A stretch of DNA of 64,000 bases from Prostheceraeus crozeri (lineage: Eukaryota; Platyhelminthes; Polycladida; Euryleptidae). The stretch spans positions 124,001 to 188,000 of the forward strand of contig CAJQUW010007419.1 of NCBI GenBank assembly GCA_907163375.1. The letters run 5' to 3'. Both the position numbers and the translations under genes were made by a program. The stretch's first letter is position 1; each line of letters begins with the position of its first letter. Under the pieces are notes generated by a model. That model was not told the origin of the DNA, did not search any database, and saw only the letters and a list, made by a program, of their open reading frames with translations. Of the stretch, positions 1 through 12,365 are shown piece after piece.

Positions 1-432
1 ACACGTAATTCAAGTTTCGAAAACAATTGGAGTGAACTGTGGAAGACTTTCCAACAATATGATGCGCTTTTCGCTGATTCTCTGGAAACAATTAAACAAG
101 AATACCAGTTGTGGACAAAAAAATGGGAGGACATATCTGCAGAAAGCCGACCTCGCACAGCTATCGAAACACTGGATCACTGCAGTGAATTTTTCCCCAA
201 TATGACAATTCTGTTGGAATTGTTGGCGTGTCTACCTGTTACCACTGCTCAAGCAGAACGTGTGTTTTCGAAATTAGAAAATACTTTGACTGCAATCCGC
301 AGTACAATGACTGAGGACAGACTCGAGTCACTTCTCTTCCTACAGATCCATCGTGAATGCACACCATCAGTTCACGAAGTTATTGACAGATTTGCCAGTA
401 CTGCTGCTCGGCGCTTAAATTTTCTTTTGTAG
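1..432 (+). pseudogene. hAT transposase C-terminal fragment (dimerisation domain)
   Basis: The frame is open from the first base of the window to a TAG at 430-432, so this is the 3' end of a longer gene cut by the window edge. About 143 codons are visible. The stretch F-P-N-M...P-V-T-T-A-Q-A-E-R-V-F-S-K-L followed by R-S-T-M-T-E-D-R-L-E-S-L-L-F-L-Q-I is the C-terminal dimerisation region of hAT transposases, closest in style to the ZMYM1-like (TTF zinc-finger) branch. hAT transposases cut and paste DNA in the nucleus and leave 8-bp target duplications. The catalytic RNase H-like core and N-terminal zinc finger would lie outside the window. The visible part has no breaks, but without the upstream part it cannot be called active. 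A host-domesticated hAT-derived gene is the alternative. Confidence 0.8.
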
Positions 433-1094
433 CTACATGTAGACTATATGCCTCTGCATCAGATGTTAGATATAATTTTTTTCTGAATTTGAGTTTTAAA
501 TTTGATCTAGATTATAGAAGGAGTAAAGACATAAAAGGGAGCGGTTTCCAATGACGTAATCCGTCATCATTATTAGTATACCAGCCTATAATACACGTCT
601 ATAATTAAAACGTTATACTTATAATTTGGAAAATGAGACCCTATCATTGAAGTTACAATTACATGTATCTAAATTATGATGATAACTAATATTCAACTAT
701 CACATAGGTGACATAGGTCTGAGAAAAATCCTACATAAAGTTTTAAGTGTCGTCTGACTCGATAATTATCAAATGCTGATGCGAAATTTGATATAAACTA
801 AACAACAAAATATTAAAGCCCTTGTCTCAATAATTTATCAATTTACCTGCAATTCCATTAATGAGTGATACTTGGGTTACGATCCTAGCATCCTAAATAT
901 AATCAAACACTAATTATAATATTAGAAATGCAGCAGTCTAATTTAGTCGTACCAGGTTTGTGGAGGTAAAAATATCTGACTCCTTTTCTGCTAACATCAT
1001 TGTCAGATTTCATGAGACTTCAAAAGTCTTCGAAGTTTAATCCCTTTGCATTTAGCCCCGCCCCCCCCCCAATTCAAAATCCTGGCTACGTCCC
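433..1094. other. non-coding stretch after the hAT tail
   Basis: AT-rich sequence with no convincing coding region. It includes a C-rich tract (about 1057-1070). A right-hand terminal inverted repeat for the hAT fragment was not recognised. Confidence 0.5.
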
Positions 1095-1330
1095 TGTGTG
1101 TTTTGGTGTGTTCGAAGTGATATCACAGCAAGCACGCCTCTCACACTGGCTCTGGTGTCCTCTGCTGACAGCTTATTGTTTGCCATTTGCAATAGCAAGC
1201 GATACGCGAATTATCCATTCGAGAAGGAGTAAGTTGTCTGATTCTGTGATGTGCCATTTCGATGTTTAGGCTAGATATGATTCTTTCATTCTAGGAAAGC
1301 GAAGCACGCGGAGATGAATCTAATTCTGTG
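1095..1330 (+). mobile_element. MITE-A fragment (right half, terminal CACAGAATTA family)
   Basis: This stretch matches about 235 bp at 25660-25894 with only scattered differences. Both end in the same terminal sequence, TAATTCTGTG, the inverse of the family's left end CACAGAATTA. The left half is missing. The open frame at 1000-1269 runs into it and resembles the frame at 25548-25901 only because the DNA is shared, so it is not taken as a gene. Other family copies lie at 25310-25894, 30950-31142, 45254-45780, 55179-55700 and 55709-56476. Confidence 0.75.
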
Positions 1331-2350
1331 GTCAAACATGTACACTGCAGGAAGTAAGCAGCCTCTAGCATTCGTCACAAACCACATCTCCGATATTGTA
1401 CTTTATTGAGATACGGCATGAAATAACAAAAGCAACGATAGAAAGAAAAAAATCAAGAGCCAGTTGATATGCCGCACGAAAGCCTTCATGAAACTTCATG
1501 AGAACCTTTTTCATGACGAGCACTGTCGTCATCGGGCTTTATACTATCAGTATCGGGCGATTTTTATTGTCGTAGGACCACCCTTTAAATTTTCCAGGTT
1601 CCGATGTATAAAACTTTTTGAAAACTGAGTTGTTATATTTCGTGTCTCCCTTTTCGAATGGTAGTGCCTATTTTGCATGATTCGAAGACATTCATGTCAA
1701 AAAATCATTTTTTTCATTTTTCATGAATCCATGTACTTTTTCGACTCTTCAAAAATTGTTTATTGCAACTATAGTATTTCTGCAAACTTTTACTCAAGTA
1801 TATCTGAGTGGTGTTATAAATATATTATTCTTCGTTAATTTTAGTACTATAAATAGCAATTTGAAAATTGAACTTTAATATTGCCTTTTCATGTATAATT
1901 GCACTCTTCTATCTTTACAAATGTCTCGTTCTAGTGACTTTTTCGCTATAAAGGCAAGCTTATGATACATTCCGAATGCAGTCTTTCGAATGGTGATATA
2001 TATTTTGCATTATTCTGTGGATTTCATATCTAAAAATTCACAGCAAAACTTCATATTTTTACATTTTACATTTACCTTTACATGCACAATGTACATGTAC
2101 TCATTCTGAGAGATAAGATGAATGTGTATGTTAACAATGTTGAATTGTACATGCATAAATATCATGGAAATATGATATAGAAGCATTATATCAAAACTAA
2201 CTGCTGCTGCAAATGAAAACTATCAATTTTCTAAAAAGTACTTTTAAAAATGACCTTTACAACAAACCTTTCAATAAGTCAATTTTGCCCAAATTTTTAC
2301 TGAAAGTTCAACATACATGCAAACCAAAAGTCACAAAAATTGAACTTGTA
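1331..2350. other. non-coding AT-rich stretch
   Basis: No coding region or RNA gene is supported. A short inverted phrase around F-M-K-L-M-R-like codons at 1490-1510 (repeated TTCATGA words) is the only local pattern seen. Confidence 0.4.
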
Positions 2351-2623
2351 CGCTGTAAACTGCAGAGTGCGAAAGCTAGCTGATTTTGACTGCGAAAGCG
2401 ATGTACAAAACGAGAATAACAAAATGTACGAAAGCACTATTGTTCGTTTCCAGACACTACGAAAGTGATTGCCTTTCCTATTGTGTTATATTCATCATCC
2501 AATAGGAAAGGCCAATCGCTTCCGTAGTGTATGATCACGACCAATAGTGCTTTCGTGCATTTTGGTATTCTCGTTTTATACATCGCTTTCGTAAGTAGTT
2601 TTGGTATATCACAGTTTACAGTG
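2351..2623. mobile_element. palindromic TA-flanked foldback element
   Basis: Two arms of about 125 bp pair almost completely around a short centre near 2490-2503. The outer ends read CGCTGTAAACTG on the left and the inverse CAGTTTACAGTG on the right. The dinucleotide TA flanks both ends (2349-2350 and 2624-2625), as expected for a Tc1/mariner-type target duplication. The word CGAAAGC recurs along the left arm and GCTTTCG along the right. There is no coding capacity. The terminus resembles the CACTGTAAATCG ends at 52752-54686, so a shared mobilising transposase is possible but unproven. Confidence 0.7.
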
Positions 2624-5600
2624 TATCTGACTTATTTTAGGAGATATAAAAAGAAGTTGGGAGGGGGGCACTTTGTGCCTTGAAGAAATGTGAGTGTGAC
2701 ACGACGTAAAGGACAATAATTATCTTGAGTATCAGCGGCCCGAGCAGTTTTCAAAATTTTAGGCCTGTCCCGGCTTGCTTTAGAACTAATCTCTGTAGCC
2801 ATCTGGAAGTCACCGTCAATGTCTGCATGTATGGGGTCCGCAACTTGGCCCGCGAATCACAGGTCGTCAATGTCAGGTTGTCAGGAGATGAGAGGAGTGT
2901 GTGTGTCCCCAAACGCGGGGGCGCTCGGTTGCTGCTTACTAGCTTGATCCTTGTTGCATGAATATGATCTATTTCTACTACCGAGGCTCTACGCTAGTTA
3001 CGATCCATGAGTAGGGATATATAGGTAGAGTGTCGACTCAAAAAAGTATGTGTATACAGTGAAAAGTTTTATATCAAAATTTTCAGCTTTTGCGGAGATT
3101 ACGTTCCCCTTGTCCAAAAAAATATTTGAGCACTTTTGAAAAAAGTCAAAATTTGCCAATTTATATAGTACCGAGATAACTCTCCTGTATAAGTAGTATG
3201 AAACAAGTTGGACATCAAAAGAAATGAATATTTGCTGAAAAGCAACATAACTAAACGGAAATCAAGCCGATTATCAAAGGAATTTCATGAACCGCATTAT
3301 AATGGAAGTCTTCATGAAAAAGTCGCGATGTTATTCGTGCTTTCTTGGCTGAAATTTCAAGTTTTTAATTCAATTTTCACCGGCATGATTTTTGATTCAC
3401 TAAATTCATGTTTCACTTCTTGAATCTGAATAGTGATGTGGAACCATTTACTACATCTTTCAAAGTTGAATGAAGTCATTGTCTTTGATTATATGACTAC
3501 TGTGACAGTGGTAGGCTGCCTATGATATGATCACGCTTAAGAAAATACTCTTGAGGTTGAACATGAAAGTAATAGGAACCCATCGAATTGCTAATTTAGC
3601 AAACATTAAATCTCCAAAGCTGTCATGAGAGAAATACCATCATTCCTTCTGCATTACAATCATGATCAGTCAATTCCGTTGTAATTTCTTCAAAAATGCA
3701 AAACTTTGCATATCTCACATTTGGTGACAATTCCACCTGTGTCTCCCTTGAGGTCATTTAATAAAATTGAAAGTGTATACACATTGGAGATTTAATAAAT
3801 GTGGAGTTACCACTCTACCTAATATATCTACTCTATGTTACGATCAATTATTTCTTCGATTGAATTTGAGTAATTTATTGCTTGGTTATGTCCACACATC
3901 AAAGAGAGGTTCACGGCAGTTACAGTCAGATATTAATGTCTAGTTGAAGCTTCGGTAATGATAGATTATAGAGAAAGTCAAACAGTAGACAAAATCCACA
4001 AATACACAGAAAAAACTCCGGCAATGCTTGACCATTCCTCAAGGAGACACTAAACTATGGCTATTAAGTAGAACTGGAGGCCTCAAGTAGACACAAAAAT
4101 AATCGATTTCAATGAAGTTCGAAGCAGGAATTTCAACGGCAAATTTCCAAAACGGCTTATAAAATATTGATAATTCATCACCTACCAAATCAGTGGAAGC
4201 ATTTCAGTCTGTGACATTAAGTCTAATCGTGTGAATGTTAATGGTTGAAAATATAAATTCTTCATAAATTTGTTGATGACCAGCTCAAGCAATAGTGGAT
4301 TGATCGTCGATTCAAATCTGTACACATAATATCAACAATGGTAGCATAGGAGTCAACATTGTTTAAAAGTCATCACAGAGAGGTTCAAATTATCATTCAA
4401 ATCATACTCGCACATTTTCTTGGTCGATTTATGTTCACATTATAGGGTCGATTTGAGGGCTACTGTCGCATAAACTTTCTATGACTACATGCAAATTTTG
4501 TAGCATGCTCTGGCGTTCCTCATTTGTCAAGTCGCTCTGTAAAATACAAAAAACAGCGTATAACGGTGCGAGTACTGAGAGATCATCAGCATCTAACCGA
4601 GCATCAACGGTGTTCCGGCCCTTTAACAACTAGACACCTCCACTCAGTCGGCTAGTACTATCTGATGGTTCAAGCAGCACCTCTCCTAGCACTCAAATAT
4701 CATTTAACGATCCATGCCTACCGAACTTCTGCCCAACTCCATTAACAATAGCAAAAGAGCATCTCTGTTGACGATGACCAGATCGGGTGATCGGGTGTTC
4801 ACAATATGAACATTTTTTGAGTCTTGATCGTCTATGCTCTGTAAGCGTTTGCTTGGATGGTGATGCGCTTTATATCGCATCATTTCTAAGAAAAATGGGC
4901 CGCTTTCTACAATTCACTGAACATTAACGCATTCGTCTGCTCAGCTAACAAAACGTCTGATAGTGAATCATCTTTGCCTGACTTTTTCTGTCGGAATAAT
5001 GAATGATTGGTATTAAAACGCAAATATTATTCTAGCTCATTGTCAATGATCAAAGTCAATATACTGCAACTTTGGTGTTTAACTCATTTAATGGTTTAAA
5101 ATACAATTTTCACTCATTTCAATTTATGCTATAAATTTCAAAGCATACGAAATACATACATGTATAAGTTGATCTTTATGGAATGAAGGAATGTATAAAA
5201 CAATAAGCCTTCAATCTTTAAGATCTTTCAGTTTCAAATGCGTCCTCTTAACAACACTGGTTTTGATTACAAACTTTTTTTGCGATGAAACATCCGTTGC
5301 TTATCTCTGGCAAAAATCGTTGCAAAATATATTCATGGGGCTTCTGCTCAGAATTGCCGTTGAAGTTACAGCAAAATCATTTTGATTAAGGTGTAACTCT
5401 ATAATACTGAAATACCTTATTCCTATACGAAAAGACGCATTCTATCATGGGTTTTACCTCTTTGTGTAAGCCTGTCTATTTTCAAAAACCATGTTTGTAT
5501 AGACAGTTGCAGAACATTTGACTGAAAGAGCATAGACATCGTTGTTCACGTAACTCAGAGAATGAGTGTGCACGTCTGGGTTAATTTGAGAAGCTTTTAC

Positions 5601-6009
5601 TCTCAAGGGGTAAGGAGAAAGTTTGTCTTGTTAGAAGGTATGTAGCAGATGAAAGAAAATCAAAGATTTGCTTTTCAAATATCTGTCTGTTGCTCTATTC
5701 ATTTTACTTATTTACTGTGTAAGTAAGTTCATGATTAATGTGCAATTGAATTTGTACTTACTATAATCATTTCTTCACCATTAACTCTTTTCATCGCAGT
5801 TTGCTGTTGTCTTCTTAAAACTAAGCATTTTGAAACTTGTCATCTAAAATCAGTGGATTTGTCCCACTAGAAAGACTTATTTTATGAGAACTTCTTTCAA
5901 AGGGCTGAATTTTTCCAACATTTTGTGTGATGCGTTTCAACAAAGGTTTACGATTTTCAACATGAGTAGCATCCTACAAATATGAGTCATCTATTGACAC
6001 AGGTAATTC
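2624..6009. other. long stretch without supported genes
   Basis: Only short chance-length frames occur. One open but ATG-less stretch on the minus strand (about 4693-4875) encodes a C-x2-C...H-x4-C pattern, and a 64-codon minus-strand frame (4435-4629) follows it. They may be worn pieces of one old coding element but cannot be assigned. Confidence 0.4.
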
Positions 6010-6925
6010 ATCATGGTGTGTCGCAGGGCTGAGTTCTCGGCCCATTACTATTTAATCTATACATAGCCTATCTATCTAACATCGGCGCCTTACAGGATGT
6101 CAAACTCAAACAATATGCAGATGACTTCCAGCTTTACACCAGTGCCCCACCTTCAGACTCGACTGCTGCCGCTGCTAGGTTATCTTGATGCATCAATAAG
6201 ATTGATGTCTGGTTGAGTTCTAGTCGTCTTAGACTCAACCCGTCAAAGACACTCATTATTTGGATTGAATGAAGACAGCAAGTTAATAAAGTCACTGTCA
6301 ACGACATAGATATTCTGGGCTCCTTAGTGCAGACACGTAGCATAGCTCGTGACCTTGGAATCATTTTCGACGAACGCCTTGCAATGGCTGCTCATGTCAA
6401 CACTGTCTGTCTCTGTTCGTATTGCATTCCACGACAACTCCGCCCATCATCCGCTCAACAACGACCTTCGCGGCTAAAAATCGGGTTCAGACCTTCATCA
6501 CGTCTCGCCTCAACTATTGCAACTCACTCCCCCGTGGCATTTCCGACTGTGTCCTCTGTCCCCTCCAAGCAGTTCAGAACTCCGAGGGGTGAACAAATCA
6601 CACCCGTTCTGGGCGAGTTGCATTGGCTCCCGATAAAACAACGCATCCGATTCAAGATGGCGGTCATCGTGTATAGTATAAAACTCTCCATGGGCTGACT
6701 CCTCATTATCTATCTGAGGACTGTCACCAGATCGATGGCAACAACACCTATTGTCTTCGCTTCTCCGACATCGTAACATGTGATCCACGAAGAACTCGCT
6801 CTTGTATGGACTGCCGCTCTTTCGCCACTCAACTGTGGAACAACTTTCCAGTTAAGCTGCAGGATCATACTGTCAACCTGACTCAGTTCGGCCGACTCCT
6901 AAAGACTCACTTTTAAGCAATAAAA
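6010..6925 (+). pseudogene. LINE reverse transcriptase, 3' end (CR1/L2-like), broken
   Basis: Conceptual translation in plus-strand frames shows a reverse transcriptase palm. First comes G-V-S-Q-G then V-L-G-P-L-L-F-N-L-Y-I (about 6017-6066, with an in-frame TGA inside the motif). Next is Q-Y-A-D-D-F-Q-L-Y (about 6112-6138), the catalytic Y-A-D-D box. The conserved L-H-W-L-P-I-K-Q-R-I phrase near 6618-6650 follows, typical of the CR1/L2 group after the palm. The copy has several stop codons and frame changes (for example TGA near 6189 and 6269) and lacks the endonuclease and most of the RT, so it is a 5'-truncated dead copy, as target-primed reverse transcription usually leaves. The tail ends near AATAAAAGGAG at 6920. 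The clade assignment rests on motif style only. Confidence 0.85.
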
Positions 6926-9900
6926 GGAGATTAATAGCCAAAATTCGGAAAGATTTCGGACATTTTAAAAGTCTGTCAAAAATCAAATCGGTGATTTATA
7001 TTTTCAATAGCTATTAGTATTGGGAGCGTGAGCAAGTGAGCACCACCACTACAAGAATCTCCCACAAAATATGCTGCAAAAGGATATGAAATTCGGAGCA
7101 ATACTTGAGACGTTATGGAGGTCGAAAGGGCTCCGGAATTTGGATGCGCTTTAAAGCAAGGTGTGGATAAGGGTTAAATGGATAAAATGGACAAGGATCG
7201 AGCGAAGGTTAAATGCTTTGTTCAACAACTTTCCTGTTTTATTGTCGCATTAGAGCAGTGGAGCACTATCGCATAGGTGAAGTGAAAGCCGTGTGGTTAT
7301 TTGTAACAAAGGCGGAGACAATTCTCCATGATGATTATCGTTTAAGTGAAGAACAGAAGGCAACTTTCTATTCAGTCGTTGTTCTTTCATGGTTTCTTGG
7401 CTTTGGAGTTCTCAAATCATTGCTTGCCAAAGTTGATTGGTAATAAAGATGTGCATTGGATTCCGAATGAGACATTATTTGTCAATTTCTGTTGAACTGT
7501 TGGATAGCTAGGTTACATTAAAATTGAGTCACTTTTTTATGCCACACCTTGTAATGCCTTAAACCATGAATGATTTACAGAAAGTTATCGATGTGGATCA
7601 TCTGTAGTGAGAAATGCACATTTATTTCAATGACATCCTCTAACATTTTGATACAATCATATCACATAGATGTACGACTATCGCATGACCTATTGATGCA
7701 TTTCAAATGTACACATTCTACATTGCGAAATCATCATTTCTTGAATGCAACACTTTTGTTACCATGGTGACACCAGACTACCAACTTACAAAATCAATAG
7801 TATCACGTACATGCAAGTGCACATTTATTCCTGGGATCAAACACTGTTTGGAAAGTGATACCAGATTTATAAACATGCTGATTAGTAATGCTTTCACTTT
7901 TGATGATTCGTCCTATGTCAGCACAGCAATTATTCATTTCAGAACAATACATTTCAATACGATTTAAATAATTCATTTCATTTTCAATTGCATCTCAGTT
8001 TAATTTTCTATAATGCCATGGAAAACATCTAAATTGAAATTATATATGGCTTCTAAACTTGAAAAAGCACAAATTTGGTTTCCGATGCGCAACAGTAGAG
8101 GGACATTGAAATAGAATTTAATAGGCAACATCTAGCCCATATACGTGAGTGTGGTATTTACTGAGTGAGAATGTGAGAAAGAAAAGAAGAGGGAAAGAAA
8201 GTTGAAAGCAAGTGCTTTTCCTATGCAAAAGTATCTTTCCAGAAATAGTTTCCTGAGTTTGAAAACTTGAAAATATTTTATTATCTTGCTGCATCAAAGT
8301 AACATTACAAATCCAACCATGTCAATACATTTTAAGTAGCATTCCCATCTTGAGCAAGAACTACATCAGTTAATACACACTTTAAGAGAAAACGCAACAA
8401 TGTCTCGTCACCCCAAGTCAAAGTGGCTATTTCCTGATCACAAGAACATAAGCTAGATATTTTCTGAAAATTTCTTTTGATCTTTTGTGCACCAGATAGA
8501 CATTGATAAACAGGAAGAGATAAAGTTGAAAACACGTGACATTAAAATACGAACTCTCGTGGAATATAGTAAAGACAAACTCAAACCTCGGCGAATGGGG
8601 ATTGCTAACGATTCTAAAAGAATATTCTAAGAATTCGTAAGAAAAGAGGAAAGTTTCATGACTATAAAGCAGGGACAACAAGTTTCAATATATGAACACG
8701 AAATGCAAGGTAACCAGGCTTCGAAGTTGGAGATCGCTGAAGTCCCAGTTCCAGGCTTTATGTCATTGCGGCCGGAGTATTGCAGAAAAGAATACTAGCT
8801 CTTCTCAAACAAGCTCTTTTTGCATATGCATTTTTAGATTTTTTCAGAGAAATGACTTACAATTTAAGAATTACTTTATGCTAACTGATAAATCGTGTTT
8901 TTTATGCCAATTTCTAACTGTTACATGTGTATATCGCAAAATGGAATTCATAATCACTAATGTAGTATTCACGTAAATATATCTTGTGGCCCGATACACA
9001 TTCGCATAAGACTCTACGACACGTTGATTTTATCTTAATTAGACAATATCTATAACATTCTATTGTATAAATGATTTTTTCAAATGAACAAATGAAATTC
9101 GTATGTAATTCTAAAACCTTGTTCTAGCCTCTTTGTACTCGTTGACGTGAGGTGCATGTCATAAGAGATGTTCGTATAGCTGATCCAACTGTTGTAGCAC
9201 ATGGTAGACATCATGACATCTCTGAGCACATTCTTATTGATAGGTGTCTGAAGATTGGTAAGAATCTGAAGCATATATAGCACCAATGAACTAATAATTA
9301 CACATTGCAAACTGCAGACTAAGAAAGCAAGGTAATTCTGACTTAAAGCATTTTGTTATTCTCCTTTTGTAGCTCTCTTTCATAAATAAGTTAGCTCTCT
9401 CAGCATACAGTTTATGTACTGTATATTCATGAAATAGTATAGTGTTTTTGGATTTGACAATCTATGACATCATTTCATTCAAGTTTCGCGTTCGACTAAA
9501 GATATGTCTTTAACCCATTTCCCTATAACCGGATGGTTATATTGTTATTCCCTATAACTGATCCCAATGTCCGGAAAATTTTGTCTTGTTCAAGAGAAGT
9601 TTTCTTTTTGATAACCATTCGTACAGACTTTCATAGATCCGCATTACATGTAATTGAAAAACAATACGAACTAAACAGTATATTGTTCAGGGATATTTTG
9701 ATGGGAATGAAATTCAAGAAATTCACTACTTTAATATTTTATGAAGTTGAGTCCTGGGATTGACCGTTATGATAGTATTAACGAATCAGTGAATTTGAGT
9801 GACATTTTATTGAAAATTACTTGCCCATAGTAACACATTTTTGGTTTCTATGATGCAATATTGCCCTCACATTGAGCTTCACTGTATTTAATTGAAAGTT

Positions 9901-11248
9901 ATACTACACAAAATGTCTGCAAAAGTGGCAAAATTCAGACCGCAGACATTTTTCATTAAAATATGAAGTAAACTTGACACTGCACTAAGCCAAGGCCATT
10001 GAATTTTGGGGAGAAGTTTGTAATTACACCAAAGCTAAAAGACACGAAAGTATAGTTCAGGGCCGGGATTTAGCTCACGGGAGAGGGTGACGGGTGAGGA
10101 ACTGATTTGTCGTATAGCTTTTATTTTCAGAACATTCACGAATTTCTTTATTAGGTATCAGTCCACTTTTATATGATTACCTTTGAGCATCAATTATAAG
10201 TAATTCAGCAGTTCTCATGAAGACTTTTACTCATGACCTTTACGATTTAACCTGCATTAGAATATATTAGATTTAAACTTTCAGACAAATTGTATGCATC
10301 AGGGATATCTCTAAGATATTTCTACCGCTATTCAGCCCAGAGCTCTTTCATCAATCCATCTGTTTGGAAGGACAATAAAATAGTTGCCATTAGCGGTGCT
10401 TGTTTCAATCGTCACTCTCAGCTTTAAGGAAGTCTGACCAAGCTTTCATCTATGATGGAAAATTAGGGACGGAAATCTACAGAATAGCTTTCCATAGAGA
10501 CTGGAAGTTGGGAAATTCCAGACCAATTTGTCAACAAGGGAGACGAGCAGATGGAGAGAACAGAAAAGATTACTGATCAATGTCGGCTCGTTATTCTATG
10601 GCTTTCATCTAAAGCAATTTCGTCGTCAAATTTGTTTCGTTGAAGATACAAGGGTGTCGAAAGATATTTTTTCTAAAGTGCAACGCGCTTGTGTCTCTTA
10701 GCTAACGTGTGATGATCCTCTCCTAATAACGGTTTGATTAACAAATCGTTGCGAAATATGAACTAGAATCAACAATCAGCTGATTACTTCTGAAATTTCA
10801 AAGTCCTGTCAATCGCAAGAAAGAAAAAGGGCGTGAACTTTGAAAATGAAAGGATCCAAGAGGAGAGTGAAATTGGTATCACCGAAATTTTCTTGATTAT
10901 GTGTTTATTCAAGTCCGTTCTCAATATCTTGTTTGAATTTTAACAGGATTCGTAATTTTAGAAAATAAAACAGAAAGTCTGGAGACGTGATATGAAGGTT
11001 GAAGAGTGATTTTGAATCTGTTTTCTCAAAACATCGTCGTCATCAGTGATATAGTGTTAGTGAATTTTCTGCTTGCCTCTGACTCGATCTTATTGTTGAA
11101 GAAGAATAGGAAGAGGTTTCGTGCTTTCCTCGCTATTATTGTATTATAGAATAGCTTTCAATATCTCAAATTTTCAGAAATTACAGTCAAACATTCCATG
11201 ATATAATTCAAAATCCATTTAAAATCCGGAAATCAGTCATAATATATA
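6926..11248. other. long stretch without supported genes
   Basis: Short frames on both strands (longest about 94 codons) show no recognisable domain. No repeat with clear ends was found. Confidence 0.45.
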
Positions 11249-11614
11249 CAGTCGTGGCCAAAAGTCTGAATACACTCTTTTTAGTTTTCTGATAAAAAAT
11301 TGCAATTTCTTTATTCAGTGTAACTCCTTTCCAAACAGAGTGAAATATTACAGATATAAGAGATACAACAAGATACTTTTTGATAATAAAAACGTTCAAT
11401 GCCTGGTGTGGCCCCCCTTTCGTGTCCAAAACCGCCTGGATGCGATTAGGCATGGAATGGCACAATTTTTAACAATCCTCCCTCGTAGCTTCTTGAGTTC
11501 ATACTTGCAGTGCCTGTTACTGTAAACTGGATACACAGCTGGATAAAGAAATTGCGATTTTTTTCTCTCAAAACTAAAAGATCGAGGGTGTATTCAGACT
11601 TTTAGCCCCGACTA
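11249..11614 (-). mobile_element. Tc1-like deletion derivative
   Basis: The left end (CAGTCGTGGCCAAAAG, continuing through TCTGAATACAC) is mirrored at the right by GTATTCAGACTTTTAGC followed by CCCGACTA. TA dinucleotides flank both ends (11247-11248 and 11615-11616). At 366 bp it is far below the 1.3-1.6 kb of a full Tc1. The minus strand near 11400-11465 still encodes H-S-M-P-N-R-I-Q-A-V-L-D-T-K-G-G, the usual C-terminus of Tc1 transposases, so this is an internally deleted Tc1 and not an unrelated MITE. It could move only with a transposase supplied in trans. Confidence 0.85.
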
Positions 11615-12365
11615 TATACCGTATTGTGCAATGCTCTCGCTACGCCTCTACAACCCTATAAGTTGCCGGACTCTCAATCATACCTTCAGCTCGGGCCCGC
11701 ATCAATTCCAAAACAATAGACCCTGTCTGGATGATTTTTGAATCTGGGTCCGTGTGGCAAAATGAATCGCTTTGCGCACTTTGTCATCCTTAATGGACAT
11801 ATCAATTACGCTAGTTATGTGCAAGCGCCTTAAGAATAAGCGCCTAAAAAGCTACTTATTGATGAAATGGTCGCATACTGTAGCACATATGTACTATCTG
11901 TACGTTAAATGATTACTGTTGAGCAGTAAGGTGAATTTTCAAACATTTAATGTATAGTGATTCTTTAAATACCGCGAGCCTATAACGCATTTGTATATCA
12001 CAAATAAATCGGATCTTTTTTGCTGTAACGATAGCTGCTTATTCTCATGAGCTATATTTAGGTTTGTAAAAACAGGGAAAGACGAAGTACTGAAGACATG
12101 CAGGGGTAGCCTATTTGAAAAATGAAGGCAAAAGTTGAAATGAATATTTAGTCGACTCTTTTGACCAAAATTCCGGCACCCGGGGACAACTTCCTGATTG
12201 CTACTTGCGAGGCCAAACTGGTTGAATGTATACTGAGATGTTACTATTGAGCACATAAAGATGAATAAGGTTCATTTGAGCATGCAATACAACTCAAGTT
12301 GCGTCACTTTAGTGAATCATACTGTTCGTCTTATTGTACCATTGTTATATTCGTTTGGGCAACTA
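11615..12365. other. spacer between Tc1 and mariner elements
   Basis: A 105-codon minus-strand frame (11939-12256) has no recognisable domain and is treated as chance. Nothing else is supported. Confidence 0.4.

Noticed and set aside
1000-1269. 89-codon frame similar to the one at 25548-25901
   Set aside because: Both frames run across the same MITE right half and then differ. The similarity is repeat DNA and not a conserved protein.
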